NCBI GenBank assembly: GCA_938001965.1
Contig: CALLBC010000073.1
Coordinates: forward strand, 1 to 41,471
Direction: 5' to 3'
DNA length: 41,471 bases
From: an uncultured Bdellovibrionales bacterium
Lineage (GTDB): Bacteria; Bdellovibrionota; Bdellovibrionia; Bdellovibrionales; UBA1609
The number at the start of each line of letters is the position of its first letter. Position 1 is the first letter of the stretch. Position numbers and translations under genes: made by a program. Below are positions 7,166 to 16,353 of this stretch, one piece after another. The notes under the pieces were generated by a model. It saw only the letters and a program-made list of their open reading frames with translations. It was not told the origin of the DNA and did not search any database.

Positions 7166-8931
7166 AATTTTTGTTAATAAGCTTAATAATATTAACTTCA
7201 ATAAATTTATACGCTACAGACTTGAAAAAAAACCTTGCCACTTTAGAGGTAAATACGCCCCTGTTAAATGAGGTTGTTAAATTGTCTCCAGTGGAAAAAC
7301 ATCATTTTAATCTTGAGGCTCCTCAAAACTGTAGTGAAACTAAAGACAGTTCATCCATAGATCCCAGCGCTAGCACTATCACCTGCCAATTCCATAAGGC
7401 TGGTAAGCACACAATCACCGTGAGTGTTTGTGATGATGAAAAAAAATATTGCAAACAAGAGTATTTTGACGTCAATGTTAGTTCCAAAAACTCTGGTGCA
7501 AAAAAAATTGCCAATTCTCCAATCTCTGTAACTCAAGAGTCGCAAACAAAACTAAAGAAAATTATTCTACCAGGCTTTCACATAGCAAACCCAAGCGAAG
7601 CTAAAAAGCTCTTAAAACCCAAACATAAAGGCGTTATTGTTTTAGCCAGTGCCGAGTGGTGCCCCCCTTGTAATAAGAATAAAGAGTTCCTATTCCCGCA
7701 AAGTGAATTTCAAGAATCAAGTAAATCATTTTTAAAAATCTATGTGGATGGCGACTCAGCGGATATGACTCAATGGAAGTCACTTATTGATTTCAAATAC
7801 TACCCAAGCTTTATATTTTTAAATCGTGACTTCAAACAAGTTGATATTAGAATCAGCGACACAGATACTTATAACTTTAACCAATGGACCAAAGCTTTTG
7901 ATAAAATTTCTGAGACTCCTATAAAAGATGTTATTAAACGATTTGAAGCTAGACAAAACGGCAGCCTATGGCAAAAGCTAAAAGATTTTATAAAAAAAAC
8001 CAATCATAACCAAGATCAAGACCGGCTAGTGAGTTGGTACGAAAATAATTATGATTTTCTTAGCATGTATAAGGTTATTGAAAATAACCAAAACAAATTC
8101 CCTAAACTCTTTCAAATGGCAGAGATTGAGCATCTAACAGACCTTATTGATAAGTCTGCTGATGGAAAACAAAAAGAGATTCTCCAAGAAAAACTTGATT
8201 TTAAAATACTTAAAATTTTTCACTCAAATCCCGCTGAGTACATTACTTATACTGATTTACTACAAGCAAAGTGCAGCACCCCTGGCAAATCTCCATTTAA
8301 CCAATCTATGTGTGGAAAGCATATCAATAATTATCTACTCGCTCTAAAAGATATACGTGACAAAAACAAAGACCAACTTACAGATACTGATATTGCAGCT
8401 CGTGCAGCCACCTATCATTCTAATAAGTTAAAGTTTACAAAACTCAAAAACTCAAATGAAGAAAAACTAACATCACTAAGGAAAAACTGCTTTGATTCAT
8501 TTGAGTTATTAAAAAACTTTACTCCGCTTAAATATAAATCTAGATACACAAAAACTAGGCAGGTTAACTGTCTATCTGAAAAGAGCCTAGAAAGCTCTGG
8601 CCTGGCCATACTTAATGACTTAATTCAAGACTACCCCCATGAAGAGATCTACTACAGAAAAAAGTCTAAAGTACTTACAAGCAAAAAAGACTACAAAGGA
8701 GCTCTAAAGTCTATTGACCAAGCCTTAAAGTACTCCTATGGAAACTTAGTTTATTACAATAGTATTTCAAAGGCTAAAATCCTGAAGAAACTTGGCGATG
8801 TTAAGTCTGGAAAATCTTTACTAACTGACTTAATCAGCAGCATCAGCCTTAAAAAAGATAGTGAGCGTGAGCAAAGGATGCTAACTATGCTCCGTAAAAC
8901 TATTAAGAACATATCTAAAGAAGGTACATAA
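7162..8931 (+). CDS. Exported thioredoxin-like/TPR protein with WCPPC active site
   Basis: 589 residues with a signal peptide (about 1-19, ending NLYA). An N-terminal beta-sandwich-like part follows (about 25-110, with Cys pairs APQNC, TITCQF, SVCDDEKKYC). A thioredoxin fold comes next at about residues 140-250: VIVLASAEWCPPCNKNKEF holds the redox pair C167/C170, and YYPSFIFLNRD gives the cis-Pro loop. The C-terminal about 330 residues are helical and end in TPR-like repeats (YRKKSKVLTSKKDYKGALKSIDQALKYS). It probably acts as a periplasmic thiol oxidoreductase or reductase of the TlpA/DsbE type with a protein-binding tail. It starts within orn's stop codon (4-base overlap), so it is cotranscribed. 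Confidence 0.85.
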   Translation: MKFLLISLIILTSINLYATDLKKNLATLEVNTPLLNEVVKLSPVEKHHFNLEAPQNCSETKDSSSIDPSASTITCQFHKAGKHTITVSVCDDEKKYCKQEYFDVNVSSKNSGAKKIANSPISVTQESQTKLKKIILPGFHIANPSEAKKLLKPKHKGVIVLASAEWCPPCNKNKEFLFPQSEFQESSKSFLKIYVDGDSADMTQWKSLIDFKYYPSFIFLNRDFKQVDIRISDTDTYNFNQWTKAFDKISETPIKDVIKRFEARQNGSLWQKLKDFIKKTNHNQDQDRLVSWYENNYDFLSMYKVIENNQNKFPKLFQMAEIEHLTDLIDKSADGKQKEILQEKLDFKILKIFHSNPAEYITYTDLLQAKCSTPGKSPFNQSMCGKHINNYLLALKDIRDKNKDQLTDTDIAARAATYHSNKLKFTKLKNSNEEKLTSLRKNCFDSFELLKNFTPLKYKSRYTKTRQVNCLSEKSLESSGLAILNDLIQDYPHEEIYYRKKSKVLTSKKDYKGALKSIDQALKYSYGNLVYYNSISKAKILKKLGDVKSGKSLLTDLISSISLKKDSEREQRMLTMLRKTIKNISKEGT

Positions 8932-8937
8932 TATAAA

Positions 8938-8970
8938 TAAAAAAAGCTCACCATCTGATGAGCTTTTTTC
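8938..8970. terminator. Bidirectional rho-independent terminator
   Basis: Stem AGCTCA (8945-8950) pairs with TGAGCT (8959-8964), flanked by an A-run on the left and a T-run on the right. It lies between convergent genes ending at 8931 (plus) and 8989 (minus) and can serve both. Confidence 0.85.
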
Positions 8971-8988
8971 TTAGTTACATTTATAAAA

Positions 8989-11934
8989 CTAATTACAGCT
9001 GGTAAATTTAAAACTATCTTCAGATGATATATAATACCTTAAAATTCTTCCACTATTAGTATCAGAAATTATTAAATTATTGTTAACCCCTTTACTCAAA
9101 TACCTTGCTCGATTCAAAAATGTTCCAGGCAAGCAAAGTGTACTAACTTGTGCAACAACCTTTTTTTGCGGATCTAAGGCATTTTTACGATTAATTTTAA
9201 AATACTTAAGTGTTTGACCACTTGATACAACTACATGGTCAATATCACCTTCGCTAAAAACCTCAAAAGCTCCGAGCACTTTTGCAAAGGGCTTATCAAA
9301 CTCAATTTTCTTAGTAGTATTTTCAACTAAATTTTGAACCGAAAACTCTCTTGCGCCCATACTGTACATTAGGCCATCCTCACTAGCTTTCATACTGTAG
9401 TTTAAGTAAAAACCCATATTTTTGCTATCTATAGCCTCTGTGCTATTCCCAATACTGGCCATGTATTCTTTACCTTTATCTAAGTCACCGGCATAATGAG
9501 ACTCTTCATCTACAACTTTAATACCGTCCACATTAGTTTTACTAATAAAACCTGAAAAACCTTTATGTTTCTCCAGCGGAGTCGCTGCCGCATAAGTTCT
9601 AGATGTATATAAAGACTTTTCATACTTATCATAGGCAAAACTGAATATTCTATAACCATAATAGTACTTATCATTACCAAAGTTGTCTGCCTCATCAATA
9701 TTTTCCATACTTCTACCGACTACAGTATTAGCTACTTTATTTTTTAAATCTAAAGCAATAACACTTCCATAAAACCCTGTGCTCATATAAAGAATTTCAT
9801 TATCACCGTCAAAATTACCTACTAAACTTTTATTATGATAGTTAGCAGTTGCATCTCGACCACTAAACGTAAAATCTTTCAGTGGTAAATTGGATGGTTC
9901 TATTCCTATAGCTACATCTTTCTTACCAGCTATGGTTGAAATTCCACCTGTTAAAGCATCAACCTTTCTTATTACATGATTAATGCTATCTATATAGTAA
10001 ATATTACCATTAGGGTCTTCTACAACTCCGTCTGATTGACCAATAATTGCTGTTAAAGCGTTACTCTCTGTTTCCTTATAAACTTCTCTACCAATACGAT
10101 ATTCTAGTTTAAAATTAGAATCATAAACACCTACTTGAGACCTATAAGATTCTGAAATGTAAAACCTTGGTTTACCATTTACCATATCCATCAATAGTCC
10201 TCGTATGTACTGCCCATTTAATTCAGGCAAAGGTGTGGATACTTTTTTAGTATTAATATCGATAACTCTCAACCCTGTACTGGTGGATATATACAATTGA
10301 CCTTCATACACTAGCATTTGGTAACTCCAACCGCCGTTACCTAAAAGCGTTTGCTCAAAACCTCCGCCATCTAAAGGCGATAACTTCCTTATCAGATGAC
10401 GGCCCCAACCTCTAGCAGCACCGTCAGCTGTCGATCCAAGATATATATTCCCCAGTGAATCAGTTGTTATAGCAGATGGTAGATCGAGTGTTAGAACCGG
10501 ATCACTAGAAATAGTATTAGCAGGTATTTTTATTTTTTCAGGAATAACAACTGATGATAATGCCACAATACCATTTCCTGCAATTCTATACTTAGCTAAA
10601 TCTTCAAGAGTTAATACTTTTGATATTTTATCTAAGTCTTCCCATGGAATTTCAAATAAATATGAGCCAGCACTAGCATCATCACCAATAATTTTTTGGA
10701 TAGTGTAAATTAGTAATGTCCTTTTACCTTTATAGTTTCTTTCTGCTAGCTTAGACCTCTTTACATTGGATATTTTCTGAATATTTGCTCGAGTTCTATT
10801 TTCATTTAATTTAGCATAAAAAATACCGTCGATTGATGATGAATATACTGCTGAATTTTTACTTTCATCAAATATCATACCATTCATATACCCTCGATAT
10901 GTATTTGCTATAGAATCGCCATTTCCAGTAGGAGCTAACTGCCCATTTCCTGCGAAGAGAGAGACTTGATTGGGAGTTTGAGACTGAGCTGAACTTATAA
11001 CCCTAATATTATTAAAGTGCTCATCTTGTATATAAATATTTCCTAGTGCATCTTTTGCTAAGTTACCAGGTTTCTTAAAACGAATATTAGGTGCAAGGTA
11101 ATCACTACCATTTCCTTGTGAATTTTCACCAACAATAACCTTCCATAAAGATGTCATTGGTTGAGACATGACATGGTTTAAATTACCAGCCCTGTCCTTA
11201 AGATAAATACAAAAGTACAAACTATCTAAAGGGCTCTTCTGCGGCCAACTCACTGTAGTCCCATTTGTATATGTTCCCCAGTCCTTAATAACACTAACTT
11301 GAGAGGTTGAACAATCACTCACTGCAGAGTAAGCCACCTTAAGCCCATTCACTTCATCTATCCCAGAATTAAAGCCTGTGGAAGACATCACATCAGTACC
11401 GCTCCAATCAATAGACACAGTCTCCTGGTGAGAATAGATAACTCCTTCTAAGCCACTTGCTAAAATACCTTCTGCATTAATTTTTGGATGAACTGTATCC
11501 AGTCCAATATTTTGATTAATTATTTTAACCGGAATACCTTCTCCAGTTAACTCTACATAAATACTTTTTATTCCATCTTTTGAACCGTCAGGAGCATAAT
11601 TATCTCCTAAATCAAATTTAAAATTTTCTTGCGTAGGTTGTGAAATTGAATTTTCAAAGTTCGGCGAATCAGATATCCTCATGGCTTTATAAATAGAGGT
11701 ATTTACTTTTAATTGAATATCAATAATTTTTTTGTTGGTATAATCAAAGCCATTTTCTAGTACTAAATCAGAACCTAGTAATTTGTTTACATGAGAAGCT
11801 TCTGTAGCAAAGTCAGCGTCGGAACAGTTTTGAAACCCCAATAAAACAGTTAATGGAAAATAAAACATAAAGAAATTTTTCCAATTTAGCAAAAATGACC
11901 TTGGCTGCAATTTAGATTTTGATCTTCTATTCAT
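8989..11934 (-). CDS. Large surface lipoprotein-like protein with Ig-like and NHL beta-propeller repeats
   Basis: 981 residues. The long basic N-terminus leads to a hydrophobic segment ending LLGFQNCSD, where C37 is the likely lipidated residue although the -1 Asn is unusual. An Ig-like region follows (about 60-265, with WSGTDVMSSTGFN and LKDRAGNLNH). A long beta-propeller region then runs from about 280, with NHL-type repeats: GNLAKDALGNIYIQDEHF, AITTDSLGNIYLGS, and VVEDPNGNIYYIDSINHVIR followed by GGISTIAGK. A GGGGG ribosome-binding site lies 8 bases before the ATG. NHL propellers usually bind proteins, carbohydrates or nucleic acid; the ligand is unknown. It is divergent from another propeller-type lipoprotein gene at 12250. 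Confidence 0.8.
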   Translation of the reverse strand: MNRRSKSKLQPRSFLLNWKNFFMFYFPLTVLLGFQNCSDADFATEASHVNKLLGSDLVLENGFDYTNKKIIDIQLKVNTSIYKAMRISDSPNFENSISQPTQENFKFDLGDNYAPDGSKDGIKSIYVELTGEGIPVKIINQNIGLDTVHPKINAEGILASGLEGVIYSHQETVSIDWSGTDVMSSTGFNSGIDEVNGLKVAYSAVSDCSTSQVSVIKDWGTYTNGTTVSWPQKSPLDSLYFCIYLKDRAGNLNHVMSQPMTSLWKVIVGENSQGNGSDYLAPNIRFKKPGNLAKDALGNIYIQDEHFNNIRVISSAQSQTPNQVSLFAGNGQLAPTGNGDSIANTYRGYMNGMIFDESKNSAVYSSSIDGIFYAKLNENRTRANIQKISNVKRSKLAERNYKGKRTLLIYTIQKIIGDDASAGSYLFEIPWEDLDKISKVLTLEDLAKYRIAGNGIVALSSVVIPEKIKIPANTISSDPVLTLDLPSAITTDSLGNIYLGSTADGAARGWGRHLIRKLSPLDGGGFEQTLLGNGGWSYQMLVYEGQLYISTSTGLRVIDINTKKVSTPLPELNGQYIRGLLMDMVNGKPRFYISESYRSQVGVYDSNFKLEYRIGREVYKETESNALTAIIGQSDGVVEDPNGNIYYIDSINHVIRKVDALTGGISTIAGKKDVAIGIEPSNLPLKDFTFSGRDATANYHNKSLVGNFDGDNEILYMSTGFYGSVIALDLKNKVANTVVGRSMENIDEADNFGNDKYYYGYRIFSFAYDKYEKSLYTSRTYAAATPLEKHKGFSGFISKTNVDGIKVVDEESHYAGDLDKGKEYMASIGNSTEAIDSKNMGFYLNYSMKASEDGLMYSMGAREFSVQNLVENTTKKIEFDKPFAKVLGAFEVFSEGDIDHVVVSSGQTLKYFKINRKNALDPQKKVVAQVSTLCLPGTFLNRARYLSKGVNNNLIISDTNSGRILRYYISSEDSFKFTSCN

Positions 11935-12249
11935 TACTGATTACCCCCAATAGATATCTATAATCCCAACTAGTCTTCGGTCATATCACTAAATAACTTT
12001 AAGTTAATTCATTGAAATATCTTTAAATTTTAAATACTTAATAAAAAAAAATCATTATTTTATCTCAATCAGAGACTTTTGTTCTAAAAAAAATATCTAT
12101 AAGTGATTCTAATCATGAAAACGAATGAGCTGAGCTTAAATTGGCTACATCATAAGGCCATAATATTATTAATTTGAAACAAATTATATAAAGTAAGTTC
12201 ATATCTATAATATTACTTTAGCTTACCGACCTTTGTCTGATAAGCCAGT
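11935..12249. promoter_or_regulatory. AT-rich divergent promoter region
   Basis: 315 bases between two divergent surface-protein genes, with no ORF. ATATCTATAA occurs three times (11954-11963, 12093-12102, 12201-12210). The first copy is part of a perfect 12-base palindrome ATAGATATCTAT (11950-11961) just upstream of the ribosome-binding site of the minus gene. Near the plus gene, TCTGATAA (12236-12243) lies 6 bases before the ATG at 12250, and no Shine-Dalgarno is present there. Confidence 0.45.
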
Positions 12250-13956
12250 ATGAAGTATGTTCTACTTATCTTAATAAGCTACTCTCTAGTATCTTGCTTA
12301 AATGAGGAAGAATCTACACTCACTATTGATTTAAATATGCATTACACGGATATGCAAAGTTATAATTCATTAACTACAGGCCAAAATACTGTTCTTAAAG
12401 CAAAAACAAACTTAAATTCAAATGTTGAAAATAAATGGTACAAGGATGGCTTAATATTACCTGAAGTGAGTAGCTTACTAACTCTCACCAGTGTTACCAC
12501 TACTGATGCCGGCATTTATATGAATGAAGTCACTTCTATGCACTCACTTTACAGCGCACAAATGAAAAGCCCACCAATTATTGTTGAAGTTGATAAGTTT
12601 GTTAAAGCCATAGACCTCGGTTCTGATTCCGATATTCAAGCGGAAAGATTAACCAAGGGCAATAATGGCGGCTACTTTTTATCAGCCTATTTAAGTGGAA
12701 CTACAACTCTAAATGGAACCACCTATAGCTCAGGTGCTAAACTTGATGGGTTAATTATTAAGTTTGATAAGTATTTAAATATTGAATGGGTTTTTCATAT
12801 ATCAGATGTGGAAGAACATATTGAGATTTGGAATTATGGCCATATAGTAGATAAAGATAATAATTTTTATTTTGGATTTGATGCTCTTTCAAACTTCACA
12901 ATCGGCACTGATACATATCTTGATATCATTAACCAAGATTCATTTATTGTTAAACTCAACACAAAGGGTGAGTTCCTGTGGTCACAAAGAGTTCGAGGTT
13001 CAACCGATGGAGATTGGAGAACCGGCATGGCCTTAGATTCCAACCAGGACTTTTACCTATATGCTGCAGTTAGAGGCCCAAGTATTGAGCTTGAAAAAAC
13101 TGGAACTCAAACTATTAGCACTGGTGCATTAGACCATAATATTATTGTTAAGTTTGATAAAAATAATGGAAATTATATTAATCATGCATTTATTGAAAAA
13201 ACAAGTGCCAGTGGCTGGGGTATGTGGGGCTTTAAAATGAAAATTGACAGCCAAGATAATATTTACATTATTAACTTTTTCGAAGGAAGCTTTAAACTAT
13301 CAGACAAAACAACTTTTACAAGCTCTGGAGTTGGTTGGTCAGATGCTAATATTATTAAGTTTAATAGTAACTTTGAGCCATTATGGAGTAAAGTTTTTGC
13401 TTCATCAGGAGATCGATCATCCTTTGAACATATGGAGTTCGATCGTAATGATAACCCTGTACTGTCAGGCAGCTTTAGCGGCACAATTGACTATGGAACA
13501 GGGCTACTGACAGGCGCTGGTGGAACTGAACAATCTCTAGTAAAGCTCTCAAAATTAGATGGATCAACAGCGTGGGCACATCATATTTCAGGTACAACAA
13601 ATAATGATAATGCAATTGAGCTTTATAACTCCCCTAGCGGTAAGACCTTTGCTATAGGCTGTTACAATAATGGTGGCGGAAACTTTACTTTTGCAGGACA
13701 AACTAAGACTGCTATTTCTGGAATTAAAACTTGTGGTTATGCCTATCTAGATTTAGATACTGGCGCACTCGAATTTATTAGATTTATAGAAGGTAACTTC
13801 AGCCATAATCCAGCACAGCGAGTTAACTTCTTCAATTCGGATGATTACCTAGTCGGCGCTTTATCGCCAGCGAATACAACCGCATTAACGAATATCTCAC
13901 TTCCAAACTCTCTTGTAACAGACCGCCTTTATATGTTTGTAATAAATAAAGATTAA
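12250..13956 (+). CDS. Surface lipoprotein with Ig-like domain and propeller-like (SBBP-type) repeats
   Basis: 568 residues. The signal peptide ends in LVSCLNEEES, so C16 is the lipidation site. An Ig-like domain spans about residues 35-115: GQNTVLKAKT, then NKWYKDG, then the classic TDAGIYMNEV ending. Blade-like repeats follow, each with a '(I/S)xxKFD/KLNxxG/F..W' strand: LIIKFDKYLNIEWVFHIS, SFIVKLNTKGEFLWSQRV, IIVKFDKNNG and NIIKFNSNFEPLWSKVF. These are interleaved with DSQDNIYIINFFEGSFKLSD and DRNDNPVLSGSFSG strands. This matches the SBBP/beta-propeller proteins common on bacterial surfaces. The role is probably binding. There is no Shine-Dalgarno before the ATG; a GATAA 6 bases upstream suggests a leaderless or near-leaderless mRNA. 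Confidence 0.8.
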   Translation: MKYVLLILISYSLVSCLNEEESTLTIDLNMHYTDMQSYNSLTTGQNTVLKAKTNLNSNVENKWYKDGLILPEVSSLLTLTSVTTTDAGIYMNEVTSMHSLYSAQMKSPPIIVEVDKFVKAIDLGSDSDIQAERLTKGNNGGYFLSAYLSGTTTLNGTTYSSGAKLDGLIIKFDKYLNIEWVFHISDVEEHIEIWNYGHIVDKDNNFYFGFDALSNFTIGTDTYLDIINQDSFIVKLNTKGEFLWSQRVRGSTDGDWRTGMALDSNQDFYLYAAVRGPSIELEKTGTQTISTGALDHNIIVKFDKNNGNYINHAFIEKTSASGWGMWGFKMKIDSQDNIYIINFFEGSFKLSDKTTFTSSGVGWSDANIIKFNSNFEPLWSKVFASSGDRSSFEHMEFDRNDNPVLSGSFSGTIDYGTGLLTGAGGTEQSLVKLSKLDGSTAWAHHISGTTNNDNAIELYNSPSGKTFAIGCYNNGGGNFTFAGQTKTAISGIKTCGYAYLDLDTGALEFIRFIEGNFSHNPAQRVNFFNSDDYLVGALSPANTTALTNISLPNSLVTDRLYMFVINKD

Positions 13957-13986
13957 AAAAAAGCCTGCTTCAAGCAGGCTTTTTAC
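13955..13986. terminator. Bidirectional rho-independent terminator
   Basis: Perfect stem AGCCTGCTT/AAGCAGGCT (13962-13980, tight loop) with an A-run before and a T-run after. It lies between the convergent genes ending at 13956 and 14011. Confidence 0.9.
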
Positions 13987-14010
13987 AAATTTATATTAAT
14001 AAATATAAGA

Positions 14011-15372
14011 CTAATACCTATAGTGCTCAGGCTTAAATGGGCCTTTTTTATCTAAACCAAGATATTCAGCTTGCTCTTGAGTTAACTCAGTTAACTCAAC
14101 ACCAATTTTACCAAGGTGTAACTTAGCAACTTTTTCATCTAACTCTTTTGGTAAAACATAAACACCCACATCTTGGTATTTACCTTTGTTCTGCCAAAGA
14201 TCTAATTGCGCCATCACTTGGTTAGTGAATGAGTTACTCATTACAAAACTTGGGTGACCTGTTCCGCAACCTAAGTTCACTAAACGGCCTTTAGCTAAAA
14301 CAATGATCTCACGACCATCTTTCATTGTGTGAATATCAACCTGTGGCTTAATTTCACGCATTTCAGAGTTTTTGTTAAGCCATGCCATATCAATTTCATT
14401 ATCAAAGTGACCAATATTACAAACAATGGCTCCTGCTTTCATATTGTTAAAGTGATCTTCATTAATAATATCAAAACAACCAGTTGCGGTAACAAAAATA
14501 TCAGCAGTTTTAGTTGCAGTTTCCATAGTTACCACTTGATAACCTTCCATTGCCGCTTGTAAGGCACAGATTGGGTCAATCTCAGTGATTAATACTCGAC
14601 AACCATAGTTTCTAAGTGAAGCAGCACTCCCCTTACCAACATCACCAAAACCGGCAACAACAGCTACTTTACCTGCAAGCATAACATCAGTGGCACGCTT
14701 AATACCATCAGCTAAAGACTCACGACAGCCATATAAGTTATCAAACTTAGATTTAGTTACAGAGTCATTTACATTAATTGCAGGAACTTTTAACTTTCCT
14801 TCTTTGTGCATTTTTACTAGGTTGTGAATTCCAGTAGTAGTTTCTTCTGATAATCCAATAATGCTTTCAAGTTCTTTTGCAAAACGAGGCTCATGCATCA
14901 TGTTTGTTAAGTCACCACCGTCATCTAAGATTAAGTTGTAACCTTGCTCTCCCCAACCAGTGATTGTTTGTTCAATACACCAGTTAAATTCTTCTTCAGT
15001 TTCACCTTTCCAAGCAAAAACAGGAATCCCAGCAGCAGCCATTGCTACAGCAGCATGGTCTTGAGTTGAATAAATATTGCAAGAGCTCCACCTGATCTCA
15101 GCACCTAGGTGAGTTAATGTTTCAATAAGTACAGCTGTTTGAATGGTCATGTGCAAACAACCAGCTATCCTAGCGCCTTTTAATGGCATTGTATCACCGT
15201 ACTCAGTACGTAAAGACATTAATCCTGGCATTTCAGTTTCAGCAATAGCAATTTCTTCACGACCCCATTTGGCTAAACGCTCAAACTCTTTTGGATCATT
15301 CATTGCTGCTTTACAAACCATAAAATCAACTTTGTTATTTTTTGTAGTTGTATTTGTAGACATAGTTTCCAT
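14011..15372 (-). CDS. sahH: Adenosylhomocysteinase
   Basis: 453 residues. NAD-dependent hydrolysis of S-adenosylhomocysteine to adenosine and homocysteine, in the cytosolic methyl cycle. Visible features are [25 protein letters not shown] near the N-terminus, [17 protein letters not shown], and LDDGGDL. The NAD-binding glycine loop [16 protein letters not shown] is at about residues 238-253, and the C-terminal ends [11 protein letters not shown] (Lys and Tyr conserved). Length is within the family range. Two start codons are possible, 15372 and 15363 (MSTN). A GAGAGAGG sits 3 bases before the first ATG, which I keep. It lies 40 bases behind map, probably in one transcript; that gap is too short for a SAH riboswitch. 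Confidence 0.97.
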   Translation of the reverse strand: METMSTNTTTKNNKVDFMVCKAAMNDPKEFERLAKWGREEIAIAETEMPGLMSLRTEYGDTMPLKGARIAGCLHMTIQTAVLIETLTHLGAEIRWSSCNIYSTQDHAAVAMAAAGIPVFAWKGETEEEFNWCIEQTITGWGEQGYNLILDDGGDLTNMMHEPRFAKELESIIGLSEETTTGIHNLVKMHKEGKLKVPAINVNDSVTKSKFDNLYGCRESLADGIKRATDVMLAGKVAVVAGFGDVGKGSAASLRNYGCRVLITEIDPICALQAAMEGYQVVTMETATKTADIFVTATGCFDIINEDHFNNMKAGAIVCNIGHFDNEIDMAWLNKNSEMREIKPQVDIHTMKDGREIIVLAKGRLVNLGCGTGHPSFVMSNSFTNQVMAQLDLWQNKGKYQDVGVYVLPKELDEKVAKLHLGKIGVELTELTQEQAEYLGLDKKGPFKPEHYRY

Positions 15373-15412
15373 AAACCTCTCTCTTATTTTTAAGCAAAAT
15401 GCTTAAGTTAAA

Positions 15413-16177
15413 TTAATCTTCCAATAATGTTAAAACTTCATATGAAGTATCAGTTATTAAAATTGTATGTTCAAATTGAGCAGACAAACTCTTATCATGT
15501 GTCTCATAATATTTAATACTAGAGTTTGCAATTGGCACCTCAATTATTTGAGCAGAATTTTGGTTAATCATAGGCTCAACTGTTAAACAGGTCCAGGGTT
15601 TTAAGCGCTCACCGCGACCTTTTTTTCCAAATGAAGGCACAAAGGGGTCTGTATGAAAAACATTTCCAATTCCATGACCACCAATTTCTTTAACAGCATA
15701 AAGGCCTTTTTTCTGGATATATTTGCCAATAGCAAAGCCAATATCACCCGTTGTACCAAAGGGTGCAATAGCCTCAATCCCCTTCCACATAGCTCCATGA
15801 GCTACTTCTGTGACCTTTTTAGCAGCATCAGACACATTACCAACAAAGAACATGGCTGAAGTGTCTCCATAAAACCCATCTTTTTTTGGAGTAACATCAA
15901 TATTAATTACATCGCCATCTTTTAAAACAGTCTCATCTGGTACTCCATGACAAACACAGTGATTTACAGATGTACAAACAGACTTAGGGAAGCCGTGATA
16001 GCCCAGCGGAGCAGGCTCTGCCCCATTTTCTAAGGTAAAATCATGTATAAGCTGGTTAATCTCATTAGTACTAACCCCAGGTTTCACGTAAGGCTTAATG
16101 AACTTAAGAGTTTCAGCTGCCAAACGGCAAACCACTCTCATTTTATCTATGTCAGAAGGACTCATACTCATACTCAT
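15413..16177 (-). CDS. map: Methionine aminopeptidase, type I
   Basis: About 254 residues. Removes the initiator Met from nascent proteins in the cytosol. Metal ligands are in NIDVTPKKDGFYGDTSAMF (two Asp), GGHGIGNVFHTDP (His), CLTVEPM (Glu) and SAQFEHTI (Glu). The conserved GYHGFPKSVCTSVNHCVCHG is present. The start is uncertain. Three in-frame ATGs lie in a tandem ATGAGT x3 (16177, 16171, 16165), and two more lie upstream (16198, 16204). Family alignment (MSxxxPxDIxKMR) favours the tandem. A promoter-like TTGACC/TATAGT pair at 16188-16214 would place the transcript start just before 16177, excluding the upstream ATGs. No Shine-Dalgarno is seen. Confidence 0.95.
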   Translation of the reverse strand: MSMSMSPSDIDKMRVVCRLAAETLKFIKPYVKPGVSTNEINQLIHDFTLENGAEPAPLGYHGFPKSVCTSVNHCVCHGVPDETVLKDGDVINIDVTPKKDGFYGDTSAMFFVGNVSDAAKKVTEVAHGAMWKGIEAIAPFGTTGDIGFAIGKYIQKKGLYAVKEIGGHGIGNVFHTDPFVPSFGKKGRGERLKPWTCLTVEPMINQNSAQIIEVPIANSSIKYYETHDKSLSAQFEHTILITDTSYEVLTLLED

Positions 16178-16187
16178 ACAAAAACAA

Positions 16188-16214
16188 ACTATACTCATTA
16201 TCATTTAGGGTCAA
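16188..16214 (-). promoter_or_regulatory. Putative promoter of map-sahH
   Basis: On the minus strand, TTGACC (16209-16214) and TATAGT (16188-16193) are separated by 15 bases. The -10 ends 10 bases before the first ATG of the ATGAGT triplet. Matches are 5/6 and 5/6, but the spacer is short. It would give a very short leader, in keeping with the lack of a Shine-Dalgarno. Confidence 0.35.
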
Positions 16215-16292
16215 ATCACTGTGTAAAATTAGTAATTTATCCATTATTTTAGAAGGCAAAAAGCTATTTACCCACCACAGCCTTACTGGCCA

Positions 16293-16325
16293 CAAAAAAA
16301 AAGCCTACCAAAACTGGTAGGCTTA
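16293..16325 (-). terminator. Rho-independent terminator of the Lys-rich SWIB gene
   Basis: Stem AGCCTACCA (16302-16310) with TGGTAGGCT (16315-16323). The long A-run on the left is a U-tract on the minus-strand transcript. It lies 30 bases after the stop of the gene ending at 16354. Confidence 0.85.
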
Positions 16326-16353
16326 ATCTCATTATACTCAAACTTACTTAAAT

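Noticed and set aside
15373-15412. SAH riboswitch ahead of sahH
   Set aside because: Only 40 bases separate map and sahH, too little for the known riboswitch, and no matching stems.
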